A stretch of DNA of 64,000 nt from positions 1 through 64,000 of the forward strand of contig CAZSNT010000037.1 in assembly GCA_964607765.1 (NCBI GenBank), written 5' to 3'. The notes below the pieces were generated by a model. The model was not told where the DNA came from. It did no database searches and saw only the letters and a list, made by a program, of their open reading frames with translations. Below, one piece after another: positions 10,428-19,482 of this stretch. The translations under genes were made by a program, and so were the position numbers. Position 1 is the first letter of the stretch, and each line of letters opens with the position of its first letter. This DNA is from CAZSNT01 sp964607765 (GTDB lineage: Bacteria; Verrucomicrobiota; Lentisphaeria; Oligosphaerales; JABHEG01).

Positions 10428-11588
10428 TCACTTTGAGTTCAGCGGAAACAAGGCCGGTGGCTCGTTCAAGACTTCCATGACTTGCTGAGCACAGAAAACG
10501 CGGTCGCGTGCAGCATCGTTCACGGGTTCCAGTACGCCCATCGACACAAGGCGATCAACCCCCCGCTGCGCCGTCGTATAGGCGACGGCCAGCTTCTGGG
10601 CGAGCTTCGTAATCGTGCAATATGGGTTCGCTGCCAAGAGCTCAAGGATACGTTGCGGCACTTTGCTGGAGCCAGTCATGGACTTCTGCCAGACCTCGAA
10701 CAGGCCGTTGATTCTCTCAGCTCTGTTCAGAGCGTCCTCGGACATGCGAGCCACCCCATTCAGAAAATACTCAATCCAGGCTTCCCAGGCGCCCTCGGCA
10801 CTAACCGCGTTGAGCAATGAGTAGTAGTCCGAGCGTGTTGCCTCGAAGAACGCGCTCAGGTAGAGCAACGGCGTCGACAGGATGTCTCTCTCCACAAGGA
10901 ACAGCGTAATCAGGAGCCGCCCCACACGCCCGTTTCCGTCCAAGAAAGGATGTATCGCTTCGAACTGACTGTGCATCATCGCGGCCTGCACTAACGGGGG
11001 CAACGAGCGGTCATGCAGGAACGTCTCCCATTGTCCGAGGCACTCCATGAGTTCATCGACCGGCGGCGGTACATAGGACGCGTTCTGCAGCGTACACCCA
11101 GGCGGGCCGATCCAGTTCTGGCTGCATCGGAACTCGCCCGGTGTTGCACGGTCGCCGCGTACGCCTCGCATTAGCTTCTCGTGAAGTTCGGCCACCAACC
11201 TGAGCGACAGTGGCAGGGAAGAAAGGCGCTCAACACCATACTCCAGCGCGATTACGTAGTTCGCCACTTCCAGCAAGTCGTCCGGACTCCTGGTCACGGC
11301 GGCCCCCGCATCTGCGGCCAGCAATTCACCCAAGGTCGCTTGCGTTCCCTCGATGCGGCTGGACAGGACCGCCTCTCTCTTCAGAAACGGGCGCATCAGC
11401 AGATGCGGATTGTGCAGCCTTCGCCCCTCACCAGCCAGCTGCCCGATGAGCCGATCCGCATCTGACAGCGAACGCAGAAGGGACGGAGTGAACTGGATGT
11501 CCGGCGGCAAGGGATCAGGCACGTGGGCCTCGTAGCCTCCCGAGCACTTCACCAGTCTCCCTGAGCCGTGATTTCTTCCATGCACCAT
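10428..11588 (-). CDS. Fic family protein (adenylyltransferase), self-inhibited type
   Basis: 386 aa. The canonical Fic motif HPFLDGNGR starts at His213; the His is the catalytic base and the loop binds phosphate. An N-terminal Fic_N domain carries the inhibitory helix motif S-x-x-x-E-G (SSRIEG, residues 76-81), which places it among class II Fic proteins regulated by their own N-terminal helix. A C-terminal winged-helix-like segment (about 310-375, ITKLAQKLAVAYTTAQRGVDRL) could bind DNA. Family members AMPylate proteins in the cytosol. The target is unknown, and no separate antitoxin gene is present, which fits the in-cis inhibitor. No clear Shine-Dalgarno sequence precedes the start. Confidence 0.92.
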   Translation of the reverse strand: MVHGRNHGSGRLVKCSGGYEAHVPDPLPPDIQFTPSLLRSLSDADRLIGQLAGEGRRLHNPHLLMRPFLKREAVLSSRIEGTQATLGELLAADAGAAVTRSPDDLLEVANYVIALEYGVERLSSLPLSLRLVAELHEKLMRGVRGDRATPGEFRCSQNWIGPPGCTLQNASYVPPPVDELMECLGQWETFLHDRSLPPLVQAAMMHSQFEAIHPFLDGNGRVGRLLITLFLVERDILSTPLLYLSAFFEATRSDYYSLLNAVSAEGAWEAWIEYFLNGVARMSEDALNRAERINGLFEVWQKSMTGSSKVPQRILELLAANPYCTITKLAQKLAVAYTTAQRGVDRLVSMGVLEPVNDAARDRVFCAQQVMEVLNEPPALFPLNSK

Positions 11589-12147
11589 AGTCGGAACATA
11601 CCACGGCGCTGCTGAAGATCAAGACGCCTATTAGCGATAATGCAGTATATCGACAACAAGACAGCCGGTTGTTTTCGCTGTCGTTGGCTCAGGATAGGCA
11701 GAGCGGCGCTCGACCCCCCGTCGAGTCGACGGAAGTCGGTGGGCATCGATGGGAATCGACTGACCCCATGCCCTCTCCAACGCCCCTTCACAATCAGCAG
11801 CAGGAAGAATGGGGACACACTGACTGTCGCGGCGGCAGGAGAGGATGGGGGCGTGCTGTCCGAGGCAGACGACGGAAAGCCCGTTTTCATGCTTTGGCAG
11901 CTCTCCCCTGTCTTGGAGGACAGTGCCATGATTCCCCTGTCCCCACGCCCTTCTAAGGATCTGAGCTGACCTCGAGGGGGCCAGTGTCGAAGGCCAAGGA
12001 GACTCGCGTGAGGGGCCCTATTGTCTGCCTTTGTCTGCCGTCAGCTTTCACAGATCCCCCGTCCCCTTTGTTCCTTGAGGCAATGGGGAGGACCATCCCT
12101 TCGCAAGACCAGCAGCTTGCGGTGAGGCACAGGCTGATGAAGCTCAT
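11589..12147. other. Intergenic region without recognisable gene
   Basis: About 560 bp. Short ORFs on both strands overlap each other and show no family signature or ribosome site. A few CCCCTGTCCCC-type words and a small hairpin (CTGTC...GACAG near 11908-11923) are present. I see nothing else. Confidence 0.4.
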
Positions 12148-12528
12148 GTGGGGATTGAGTCAGACCAGGTTAGGGCTGACACCGAGGTGGCTGAGCTTGC
12201 CAAACGCGTGGTTGTGGCGCCTATTGAGGAAGTCCCGGCGCCGGCTGAGCGGGATGAGAGCCTGATCCCCTGGACGGAGCGCGAGAATCGCCATCAGGGT
12301 GTCAAAGTCAGGACCAAGGACGGTGAGGTCTTCACATGCTTCAGGACGTTCCGTGAACCGATCGGACCGGAAACGACCATGGCAGCTGACTTCATACGCA
12401 AGAAGTTCCATGAGTGCACAGAATACTCAGGACTCTATTCTGCGAAGGAATCGGAGGGCATCTTGGAAGGCATCATGGAGCTGGACAAACGCAGCAGCAT
12501 AGCTCCTTCTGTGGAAATGCTGTCTTAG
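12148..12528 (+). CDS. Hypothetical protein (doubtful)
   Basis: A 126-aa frame from GTG with no recognisable domain. It ends 23 bp before the next gene. The peptide has a plausible soluble composition (charged, few rare residues). However, there is no Shine-Dalgarno sequence, and an 83-codon antisense frame overlaps it (12160-12411). It could be a real small gene, a decayed fragment or noise. Confidence 0.25.
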   Translation: MGIESDQVRADTEVAELAKRVVVAPIEEVPAPAERDESLIPWTERENRHQGVKVRTKDGEVFTCFRTFREPIGPETTMAADFIRKKFHECTEYSGLYSAKESEGILEGIMELDKRSSIAPSVEMLS

Positions 12529-12551
12529 GCTTGGAGCATCAAGGACGTCAT

Positions 12552-15551
12552 ATGAACGCATTATCACCACGTTGGATCTGTCTGTTGTGCATGGCTCTGT
12601 GCGGCCTTCATGCCGCCCAGCTCACGGACTTCACCTCTGCTGACATCGCCTTCTCCATCCACAAGGAGCGTTCCTGCGTGAACGAAGGTGTCCAGGAGCA
12701 TGACGGCCGCCCGGCGCGGGTGTTCTCATGGTCGACGGAGAACCGGGGTTGGACTGAGATGGGCTTTCGTACGGCTCAACGGCATTCGCTGTCGAGCTTT
12801 CCTGGGTTCAGGAAGCTGCGTCTGACTCTGGACGTGTGGGTGCCGGAGGATTGCGCGGTCAGCCGTGTCTCGCTTCGCTTGAAGGACGGCGACGGCGAGG
12901 TGCATCAGGTCGCCCAGCCGTTGCCCACCGGGCAAACCGGCTGGCAGGCTCTGGTGTACGATGTGGACGCGAGCAAGTCCTCCACCTCGTGTTGGGGCGG
13001 CGAGAAGCCCAACAAGCTGTTGGACCCCCCGGTGTGTCTGGGAGGCATGGCCATCAGCTTCGGCGGCGCCGGGAAGGCTGGGGTTCTTGGCTTCGGCGCG
13101 GTCCGCATGGACGTGATCGATGCTGATGTGGAAGTCCGTGTTGACACAGGCGACCCGCTCAACCTGGTGACGGCCGGTCGCGCCCCACAGCTCTTGGCGA
13201 GCAATTCCACAGTCCAGACCAAGACCGGGCGGTTCGAGTATGTCCTTACGGGGCCGTTCGGGGAGGAGCTTCGGCGCGAGAAGGTCACGCTCGAGCTCCC
13301 CCCGCAGGGAACGGCCACGGCTGCCATCCTGCCCATCCCGGAGCGGTATGGCGTCTACCATGTGCGTTGGCACGCCGAGCGGGTAGACCTATCCGGCCGG
13401 CCCCAGGCTTCGTACGTCCACATGCGTCCTGCCGGACCGACTGCCGAGGCGGACAGAACGTTCATCTTCGGCATGTGCGATCATCTCGAGCGTTACCCGC
13501 AATCTGAACAGGAGCTGATTGTGCTTGCCGCTGCGCGCTGCGGAGTCAAGCTGCTGCGCGGATCGGCGTGTTGGAGTCGCGTCCAGCGTCAGCCGGACAC
13601 GTGGGACTTCTCCGTGGTGGACGATCAGCTGGAGCTGCTTGACCGCTACGGAATCGCCTTCGAACCGATCTACAGCGGCAACACCATCTGGGCTACCGCC
13701 AAGGACTGGGAACCCGCTGTGGAGGGCCAGCCGGGACGGGGGCAGAGGCCCGACTATGACGCCTGGCGGACCTACATTGCCCGGTTCGCGGCGCGCTATC
13801 GCGATCGCATTCCGTACGTCGTGGTCTGGAATGAGCCTGACCTGCACAGCTTCGCCAATTTCCCGCCGGAAGACTACGTGAAACTGCTGGAACTCGCCTA
13901 CCATGCGACCAAGAAAAACGCGCCGGACATCCTGGTCAAGACAGCTGGTTTCTCCAATCTCGACGCGCCCTGCCCCTCTCGCAGCGCGGCGCCGAAGTAC
14001 ATGGAGCAAGTCCTCGCCCGAAGCAAGGGCCTCTATGACATTTTCTGCGTCCATTTTCACTCCAGGGCCGCTCGCTATCACCAGCGTCTCCAGGACATGA
14101 AGGTGGTCCGGAAACGCTTCGGCGACGACACCCCGTGGGCCTCCAATGAAACGGGCATCACGTCCATCGGCTCGATCAGCGAGCTCGACCAGGCCGAGAC
14201 CCTCTTCCAGAAATTCCTCACGGCATGGTCACACGGCGCCATCAGCTACAGTTGGTACAACATGCGAGAGAAGGGGAGTGACCCGCAGGATGGAGAACAC
14301 AACTACGGCATCATCACCCAGGATTTCCAGCCCAAGCCAGCGTACGCCGCGTACAACACACTGGCGAGCACCTTCCGGGACGCCACGTTCGTCTCGGCCG
14401 CTGGCGGCAATCGCTACAGCCTGATGCTGTTCCAAGACCGAGACGGTGACTGGCTTCTTCCGCATTGGTCCTGGAACAGCGATCGCCACGACCTTTCTGT
14501 CACCGGCATCACTGGCCAGGCGTCACTGGTGGATATCTTCGGCAACGAGACGCCCCTGACGGCGGACGGCGGCATGGTCCTGCTGGAGGGCGTCAGCGCT
14601 CCCGTCGTCTTGCGAATCAGCGGCCAGACGACCGCTCCCGTGCCTCTCGGTGATATCCTGCTGCAGGACGATGAGTTCGTCGTATACCCGGAGCAGACGC
14701 AGCCTGTCACGTTCTCTCTCCAGAACCCGACCGCCGAGCCGCTTCATTACAGGTATCGGTTTGTTCCCCAGGCCGGTCTCGAAATCGCTCCGGCCAGCGG
14801 CGAAGCCCGGGTGGAGCCTGGGCAGGGCCGTGACGTGTCGGTGCGGGTCACGGCAGCAAAGGGATTCCGAGGGCAGCACGTGGACATAGAGGTGGGCGTT
14901 GACGACCGCTGGCAGGTACGGGTCCGGGAGCGCTTGGCCAGTGCCACAGCCATCCCCCGTGATGTTCTCACTGCAGAGCCGCAGTTTGCTCTTCAACACA
15001 AGCACCAGCAGCGGCAGCTGGTTCCCTTTGAGGCGTCCTGGCAACATCTGTTCTGGCGGGGCCGGAAAGACCTCAGCGCCAAGGCCTGGCTGTCCAGCAG
15101 CGACGAGGCGTTCAGAATCAAGATCGAGGTCCGCGACGACACCCATCGTCAGCCATTCCGAGGCAAAAGGATGTTCGCAGGGGACAGCATCCAGATCGGC
15201 CTCCATTTTCCGCTTCAGGAGGCATTCTGGGAAATCGGGGTTGGCCGGCACGACGATGGCAGTTCCCTGGTTCACATCTGGTCGGCACCCACCGGCTATG
15301 GCACGGATGCCGTTGCCGAGCAGATCCGCTTGCAGGCAGCCCGCGACGAGAACGCCGGCACGACGACGTACGTTGCTGAGCTGCCCCTGGCCGCGTTCGG
15401 TGTCAAGCGCACGACTGGGATGCGCCGCTGCAGGTTCAACTTCCTGGTCAATGACTGCGACGACGGCAAAACCCGCGAGAGCTACATGCAGCAGTTCCCC
15501 GGTATCGGCGGCACGAAGAGCTCACGACACTTCGCCCACATGTGTTATTGA
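12552..15551 (+). CDS. Secreted GH39-like glycoside hydrolase with CBM9-like C-terminus
   Basis: 999 aa from ATG 12552, with AAGGA 8 nt upstream. The longer open frame to 12414 lacks a signal. The signal peptide is MNALSPRWICLLCMALCGLHAA. An N-terminal beta-rich region (about 25-300) precedes a TIM-barrel with VVWNEPD (Glu428, acid/base) and WASNETG (Glu533, nucleophile); the 105-residue spacing suits GH39-like enzymes. The C-terminal 170 residues (FRIKIEVRDDTH, FAGDSIQIGL) resemble a CBM9/DOMON-type sugar-binding module. Probably hydrolyses a beta-linked polysaccharide outside the cytoplasm. Heads a run with two Tat-exported oxidoreductases, the first starting 33 bp downstream. Confidence 0.85.
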   Translation: MNALSPRWICLLCMALCGLHAAQLTDFTSADIAFSIHKERSCVNEGVQEHDGRPARVFSWSTENRGWTEMGFRTAQRHSLSSFPGFRKLRLTLDVWVPEDCAVSRVSLRLKDGDGEVHQVAQPLPTGQTGWQALVYDVDASKSSTSCWGGEKPNKLLDPPVCLGGMAISFGGAGKAGVLGFGAVRMDVIDADVEVRVDTGDPLNLVTAGRAPQLLASNSTVQTKTGRFEYVLTGPFGEELRREKVTLELPPQGTATAAILPIPERYGVYHVRWHAERVDLSGRPQASYVHMRPAGPTAEADRTFIFGMCDHLERYPQSEQELIVLAAARCGVKLLRGSACWSRVQRQPDTWDFSVVDDQLELLDRYGIAFEPIYSGNTIWATAKDWEPAVEGQPGRGQRPDYDAWRTYIARFAARYRDRIPYVVVWNEPDLHSFANFPPEDYVKLLELAYHATKKNAPDILVKTAGFSNLDAPCPSRSAAPKYMEQVLARSKGLYDIFCVHFHSRAARYHQRLQDMKVVRKRFGDDTPWASNETGITSIGSISELDQAETLFQKFLTAWSHGAISYSWYNMREKGSDPQDGEHNYGIITQDFQPKPAYAAYNTLASTFRDATFVSAAGGNRYSLMLFQDRDGDWLLPHWSWNSDRHDLSVTGITGQASLVDIFGNETPLTADGGMVLLEGVSAPVVLRISGQTTAPVPLGDILLQDDEFVVYPEQTQPVTFSLQNPTAEPLHYRYRFVPQAGLEIAPASGEARVEPGQGRDVSVRVTAAKGFRGQHVDIEVGVDDRWQVRVRERLASATAIPRDVLTAEPQFALQHKHQQRQLVPFEASWQHLFWRGRKDLSAKAWLSSSDEAFRIKIEVRDDTHRQPFRGKRMFAGDSIQIGLHFPLQEAFWEIGVGRHDDGSSLVHIWSAPTGYGTDAVAEQIRLQAARDENAGTTTYVAELPLAAFGVKRTTGMRRCRFNFLVNDCDDGKTRESYMQQFPGIGGTKSSRHFAHMCY

Positions 15552-15584
15552 TGCAGGCGAGGGCACGATCAGAGGATACAGAAC

Positions 15585-16706
15585 ATGGCGAACAAGACAC
15601 CTGTTTCACGACGGACATTTCTCGCCGCTTCCGGGGTTGCCGCCACGGGGGCGGCCCTGCCGGGCGGCGTGTCTGCTGCCCGGGACAGCGCCCCCGGCAG
15701 AAGACAACCCATCAAGATCGGCCAGATCGGCACCGGCAACCAGCACGCCTACAAGATGGGCACACTGCGGAAGCTGACTGGCCTCTTCGAGGTCGTCGGC
15801 ATCGCGGAGGATGACCCGAAACGACGTCCGGGAGCCGAGAAGAGAGGCTGCTACAAAGGCCTGAGTTGGATGACATCGGACGAACTGCTGGCCGTTCCCG
15901 GCCTCCAGGCCGTAGCCGTGGAGACCGAAGAGCACGCGCCTATCCCGACCGCCCTGCGCTGCATCCGTGCGGGCAAACACATCCATCTGGACAAGCCGTG
16001 CGGCGAATCGCTGCCGCAGTTCAGGCAACTGCTGGACGAGGCGGAAGCCCAGAATCTGACCGTCCAGGTTGGGTACATGTACCGGAACAACCCCGCAGTG
16101 CAGTTCTGCATCAAGGCTGTGAAAGAGGGACTGATAGGGAACGTGTTCGACCTGGACACGGCCATGGGACGGTACGATGGCGCCGGCTACCGGCGACTCA
16201 TCAAGACCTACAAGGGCGGGATCCCGTACATTCTTGCCTGTCATCTCATCGATCTCGTCGTGACGCTCATGGGGGAGCCCGAGAAAATCCACCCCTTCCT
16301 CCGCCACACGCGCCAGGACGGTGTACTCGACAACAGTCTGGCCGTTTTTGAGTACTCGCGCGATCGGATGGCGACGATACGCACATCCATCACTGAAGCA
16401 GGGGGCTTCCGCCGCAGACATCTCACGGTGTTGGGCGACAAGGGGACCATCATCATTCAGCCGATCGAGTCCAGGGGCAACATGTCCGGCGGGGTCCTCC
16501 GGCTCGTCCTGGAGGAAGATCGCGGCGGGTTCAAGAAGGGCGTGCAGACCGTTGATATGCCGCCCCTGAAAGACCGCTACGAAGACCAATGGCGCGAGTT
16601 TGCTGCCGTGTTGAACGGGGACATGGTCAACCCGTACACGTACGAGCACGATTACATTGTCCACAAGTGCCATCTGCAGGCCTGCGGCATGCCGCTCGAC
16701 GTGTGA
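15585..16706 (+). CDS. Gfo/Idh/MocA family oxidoreductase, Tat-exported
   Basis: 373 aa. The twin-arginine signal is SRRTFLAAS within the first 32 residues. A Rossmann fold follows with IGQIGTGNQH for NAD(P), then the usual 'EKP' loop, here read as DKP (HIHLDKP), and a C-terminal alpha/beta substrate domain (about 150-360). Family members oxidise or reduce sugars and cyclitols. The Tat signal means it is folded with cofactor before export to the periplasm. The E-to-D change in the EKP motif is mild but unlike its neighbour. Linked to the upstream GH gene and the downstream paralogue, so it probably acts on a sugar released by the hydrolase. Confidence 0.88.
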   Translation: MANKTPVSRRTFLAASGVAATGAALPGGVSAARDSAPGRRQPIKIGQIGTGNQHAYKMGTLRKLTGLFEVVGIAEDDPKRRPGAEKRGCYKGLSWMTSDELLAVPGLQAVAVETEEHAPIPTALRCIRAGKHIHLDKPCGESLPQFRQLLDEAEAQNLTVQVGYMYRNNPAVQFCIKAVKEGLIGNVFDLDTAMGRYDGAGYRRLIKTYKGGIPYILACHLIDLVVTLMGEPEKIHPFLRHTRQDGVLDNSLAVFEYSRDRMATIRTSITEAGGFRRRHLTVLGDKGTIIIQPIESRGNMSGGVLRLVLEEDRGGFKKGVQTVDMPPLKDRYEDQWREFAAVLNGDMVNPYTYEHDYIVHKCHLQACGMPLDV

Positions 16707-16785
16707 GGCCCCGCGGAGGCGCTCGTTGCCACTATCTGGAGAAGTCGTGCCGGGAAGGCCGGCAACTCTGAGGAGTGCTTGTGAA

Positions 16786-18201
16786 ATGAAAAGACGCGAT
16801 TTCATCAGGACAGCGGCAGCCAGTGTCGGCGGTCTCTCGACCTTGCCCGGAAGCGGGCGGGCTGCAGCACCCACGAAGAACCCCCTGCGCATCGCCATCA
16901 TCGGCTGCGGGGTCCAGGGCGTCAGAACACTGCTGTCCGCAGCCTGCAGCGAGCAGGTCGTGGCACTCGTGGATCCCGACAGCAATCGCTTCAAGGCGGC
17001 CCACGCGCAGATTCGCAAGGTGGCTCCATCAATGGACACCACGGCAATCAGGACGTTTGCCGACTACCGCAAGCTGTTCGACGATATGGGCAAGGAACTG
17101 GACGCTGTGATGATCGCCACGCCCAACCATCAGCACGCACCGCCGGCGCTGCTGGCCATCCGTCGCGGTATCCACGTCTACCTTGAGAAGCCCCTGACGC
17201 ACACGATCCGCGAGGCACGCCAGCTCAGGGACGAGGCCAAGCGGTACGGTGTTGTGACGCAGATGGGACAGCACGGACACTCCAGCGAGGGTTGCCGCCG
17301 CCTGTGCGAGTACATTTCGGCCGGTGCCATCGGGCAGGTCCGTGAAGTGCACTGCTGGACACGGAGGTGCAACGGCCTGCTCGACGGAAACCACTCGCCG
17401 GCACTGCCTGTGCCGAAAGGGCTCGATTGGGACACCTGGATCGGTCCTGCGCCCTTCCGCAACTTCCACGCGGACCTGCACCCACACAACTGGCACCTCT
17501 GGCACGATTTCGGCAACGGTTCAGTCGGCAACATGGCCTGCCACATCGTCGATCCCGCCTACTGGGCGCTCAAGCTCGGGAGTCCGGAGGCGGTTGAGGT
17601 GGAGGACATGCTTGGCGGAGTCGACGGCGTCTGGCCCATACGAACCCGCATCCGCTGGGACTTCCCTGCCCGCGAGGGCCTGGCTCCGGTCAAAGTCACC
17701 TGGTACGACGGACTGGCCGAGGGTCAGCCGTACAGTGAGCGGACGGTACAGAAGAGATGGAGAAACGTCAATCAGCGCAGCTGGCAGTATCGTCCGCCGC
17801 TGGCCCTGGAACTGGAGAGGAAGTACAAGAGGAACTTCGGCACAGACGGCTCGTTACTGGTGGGCGACAAGGGCATCATGATGATGGGCGAGTTCGGCAC
17901 CGGTTGCCGCATCGTGCCGGAGGAAGCGCACCGAGCGTTCCCGCTCCCGCCCAAGGTGCTGCCGCGCGTCAAAGGCACGCACCAGAGCGACTTCTTCCGA
18001 GCCTGCCGCAACGGCACACAGGCCTGCGCGAACTTCGAGTACTCTGCACCACTCGCGGAAATCGCTTTGCTCGGCAACATCGCGATACGCGCGGGCCTCA
18101 AACGCCGTGTCGAATGGGATGGCGCGGGCATGCGCTGCACCAACCGGCCGGAGCTCAACCGCTACCTGAAGACAACCTACCGGGACGGATGGAGAATATG
18201 A
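16786..18201 (+). CDS. Gfo/Idh/MocA family oxidoreductase, Tat-exported (second copy)
   Basis: 471 aa from ATG 16786, with AGGAG 11 nt upstream. The frame is open to 16657, but the Tat signal KRRDFIRTAAASVGG begins here. Contains IIGCGVQG (NAD(P) loop), an intact EKP (YLEKPLTHT), and the extended C-terminal domain with NWHLWHDFGNGSVGNMAC, typical of the large PVC/Bacteroidetes exported subgroup. A periplasmic sugar oxidoreductase is inferred; the substrate is unknown. Starts 79 bp after its paralogue, so the two are probably co-transcribed. Confidence 0.88.
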   Translation: MKRRDFIRTAAASVGGLSTLPGSGRAAAPTKNPLRIAIIGCGVQGVRTLLSAACSEQVVALVDPDSNRFKAAHAQIRKVAPSMDTTAIRTFADYRKLFDDMGKELDAVMIATPNHQHAPPALLAIRRGIHVYLEKPLTHTIREARQLRDEAKRYGVVTQMGQHGHSSEGCRRLCEYISAGAIGQVREVHCWTRRCNGLLDGNHSPALPVPKGLDWDTWIGPAPFRNFHADLHPHNWHLWHDFGNGSVGNMACHIVDPAYWALKLGSPEAVEVEDMLGGVDGVWPIRTRIRWDFPAREGLAPVKVTWYDGLAEGQPYSERTVQKRWRNVNQRSWQYRPPLALELERKYKRNFGTDGSLLVGDKGIMMMGEFGTGCRIVPEEAHRAFPLPPKVLPRVKGTHQSDFFRACRNGTQACANFEYSAPLAEIALLGNIAIRAGLKRRVEWDGAGMRCTNRPELNRYLKTTYRDGWRI

Positions 18202-18566
18202 AGGGCCGCACGCGATGATCGGTGCGTCCCGTTGCTCCTCCCAAATGCCAGAGTTCGTGAAGCGCAGTCTTCCCAGTCCTCTCAGCAGGCCACTCTTTCC
18301 GGGGCCGCCGTCTGCTTTCCCGACATCGGGAAACCACGTAAGTCTGCGCAAAAGCGCCAGTTCGAGGATGGCGAGCACAGATCTTGACTTGTCGCGAAGA
18401 CTGGTATATCTGTCACTGTGCCAAGGGCTTGGGCAGAGGGGCTCTCGAGAAAGCACACCTCTACTGCATTCCAGCCCAATGACGGGAAGGGAGCCGTTCC
18501 AGACGCTCGCAGAGCAACTGCGACACGGCGGAGAATCAGTGTTCTTCGCCGAAGCGCACTCCAGCC
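18202..18566. other. Intergenic region with perfect 8-bp-stem palindrome
   Basis: About 365 bp upstream of brnT. The only structure I see is TTTCCCGA-CA-TCGGGAAA at 18316-18333, a perfect inverted repeat that could be an operator or a terminator reading either way. No coding remnant was recognised. Confidence 0.45.
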
Positions 18567-18595
18567 TTGACTCTTGTCGAGATCATACGTACATT
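18567..18595 (+). promoter_or_regulatory. Predicted sigma70 promoter of brnTA
   Basis: TTGACT (18567-18572), a 17-bp spacer, then TACATT (18590-18595). Transcription would be expected to begin within a few bases of the brnT ATG (18602), so the toxin message may be leaderless or nearly so. Confidence 0.6.
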
Positions 18596-18604
18596 GTATG
18601 TATG
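18584..18604. promoter_or_regulatory. Palindromic operator overlapping brnT promoter and start
   Basis: A 21-bp imperfect palindrome (18 of 21 positions symmetric) begins CATAC at 18584 and ends GTATG at 18604. It covers the -10 element and the start codon. BrnA-type ribbon-helix-helix antitoxins are known to bind such repeats and repress their own operon, so this is the likely BrnA site. Confidence 0.6.
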
Positions 18605-18895
18605 AACCGACTGCGCTTCACTTGGAATGACAAGAAGAACGAGGCGAACGGCCGCAAGCACGGCGTGACGTTCGAGGAGGCGGTGACGTCGTTCAGCGAC
18701 GAGTACGCGCGTGAGTTCTACGACCCGGACCACTCAGATGATGAGGACCGTTTTCTGCTCCTTGGCCTGAGCGCACGGCTCCGGGTTCTCGTGGTCTGCC
18801 ACTGCTTTCGGGAGAGTGAGACGCTGGTGCGGATCATCTCGGCGAGGAAGGCGGACAAAGATGAGCAACACGACTACTGGGAACTGCGCAGATGA
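18602..18895 (+). CDS. brnT: BrnT family toxin (RelE-fold ribonuclease)
   Basis: 97 aa from ATG 18602. The hallmark BrnT N-terminus is present (FTWNDKKNEANGRKHGVTFEEA), as are the central D-P-D segment (YDPDHSDDEDRFLLLG) and the C-terminal RIISARKADKDEQ. Members of the family are RelE-like mRNA interferases that halt translation. Overlaps the antitoxin gene by 4 nt (ATGA), the usual toxin-first order of brnTA. A promoter and palindrome immediately precede it, and there is no Shine-Dalgarno sequence, consistent with a leaderless transcript. Confidence 0.93.
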   Translation: MNRLRFTWNDKKNEANGRKHGVTFEEAVTSFSDEYAREFYDPDHSDDEDRFLLLGLSARLRVLVVCHCFRESETLVRIISARKADKDEQHDYWELRR

Positions 18896-19110
18896 GAGAG
18901 CACTACGATTTCTCCAAGATGAAGTCCCGGAAGAACCCGTACACCAAGTACTTGAAGCAACCGGTCACGATGCGGCTGGACCGGGAGACCGTTGATTACT
19001 TCAAGGAGATGGCGGAGGACACGGGAATCCCCTACCAGACCCTGATCAACCTGTACCTCCGGGATTGCGCACAGCAGCACCGCAAGCTGGAGATGCAGTG
19101 GGCAGTCTGA
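18892..19110 (+). CDS. brnA: BrnA family antitoxin (ribbon-helix-helix)
   Basis: 72 aa, overlapping brnT by ATGA. The ribbon-helix-helix segment is QPVTMRLDRETVDYFKEMA followed by GIPYQTLINLYLRDC. The short N-terminal arm should wrap the toxin. By family knowledge it neutralises BrnT and represses the operon by binding the palindrome at 18584-18604. A slightly short but complete BrnA. Confidence 0.92.
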   Translation: MREHYDFSKMKSRKNPYTKYLKQPVTMRLDRETVDYFKEMAEDTGIPYQTLINLYLRDCAQQHRKLEMQWAV

Positions 19111-19482
19111 AGGGGAGGCAGAACCAACCCCATGCACGGGACTCCGTAAACTCCGCCCGTGATGGGCACGTTCCCGGAAGGAAAGTGACCATAGAAACGG
19201 AGCCCGGAATGGCGTGTTGGAGTTCCGGACTCTTCATCTCACCCTTCATCTCACTCTTAATCCATGAGCACGGCGTCCACGGGATTGGGAGAGGGGCGGA
19301 TGAAGAGTGGGATGAGGAGTGGGATGAAGAGTACAAGCCCCGGACGGGAACAAACCGATCGAGAGGGACGCTCGTGATCGTCGCGCCCCTCATCGCAGCG
19401 GCCCAGCAGATGAACGTACTCGTCTGCCCCCGCCCCTCCGCGTCGGTGGGGCGGAGAATGTCGTTGCAGCCCAGCAGGATGT
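19111..19482. other. Intergenic region between brnA and PHP gene
   Basis: About 370 bp between convergent genes. It contains the long 30-bp-arm inverted repeat at 19229-19332. ORFs crossing it are low-complexity readings of that repeat. No gene supported. Confidence 0.45.
19229..19332. repeat. Long inverted repeat made of short tandem units
   Basis: Arm 1 (19229-19258) and arm 2 (19303-19332) pair over 30 positions: 25 Watson-Crick, four that would be G-U in RNA, and one mismatch, with a 44-nt loop. Each arm is itself a tandem repeat of a roughly 12-bp unit (GGATGARGAGTG in arm 2). It may act as a bidirectional terminator between brnA and the PHP gene, or be a miniature repeat element. Confidence 0.65.

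Noticed and set aside
12160..12411. 83-codon minus-strand frame
   Set aside because: No domain, no ribosome site, and it conflicts with an equally weak plus-strand frame.
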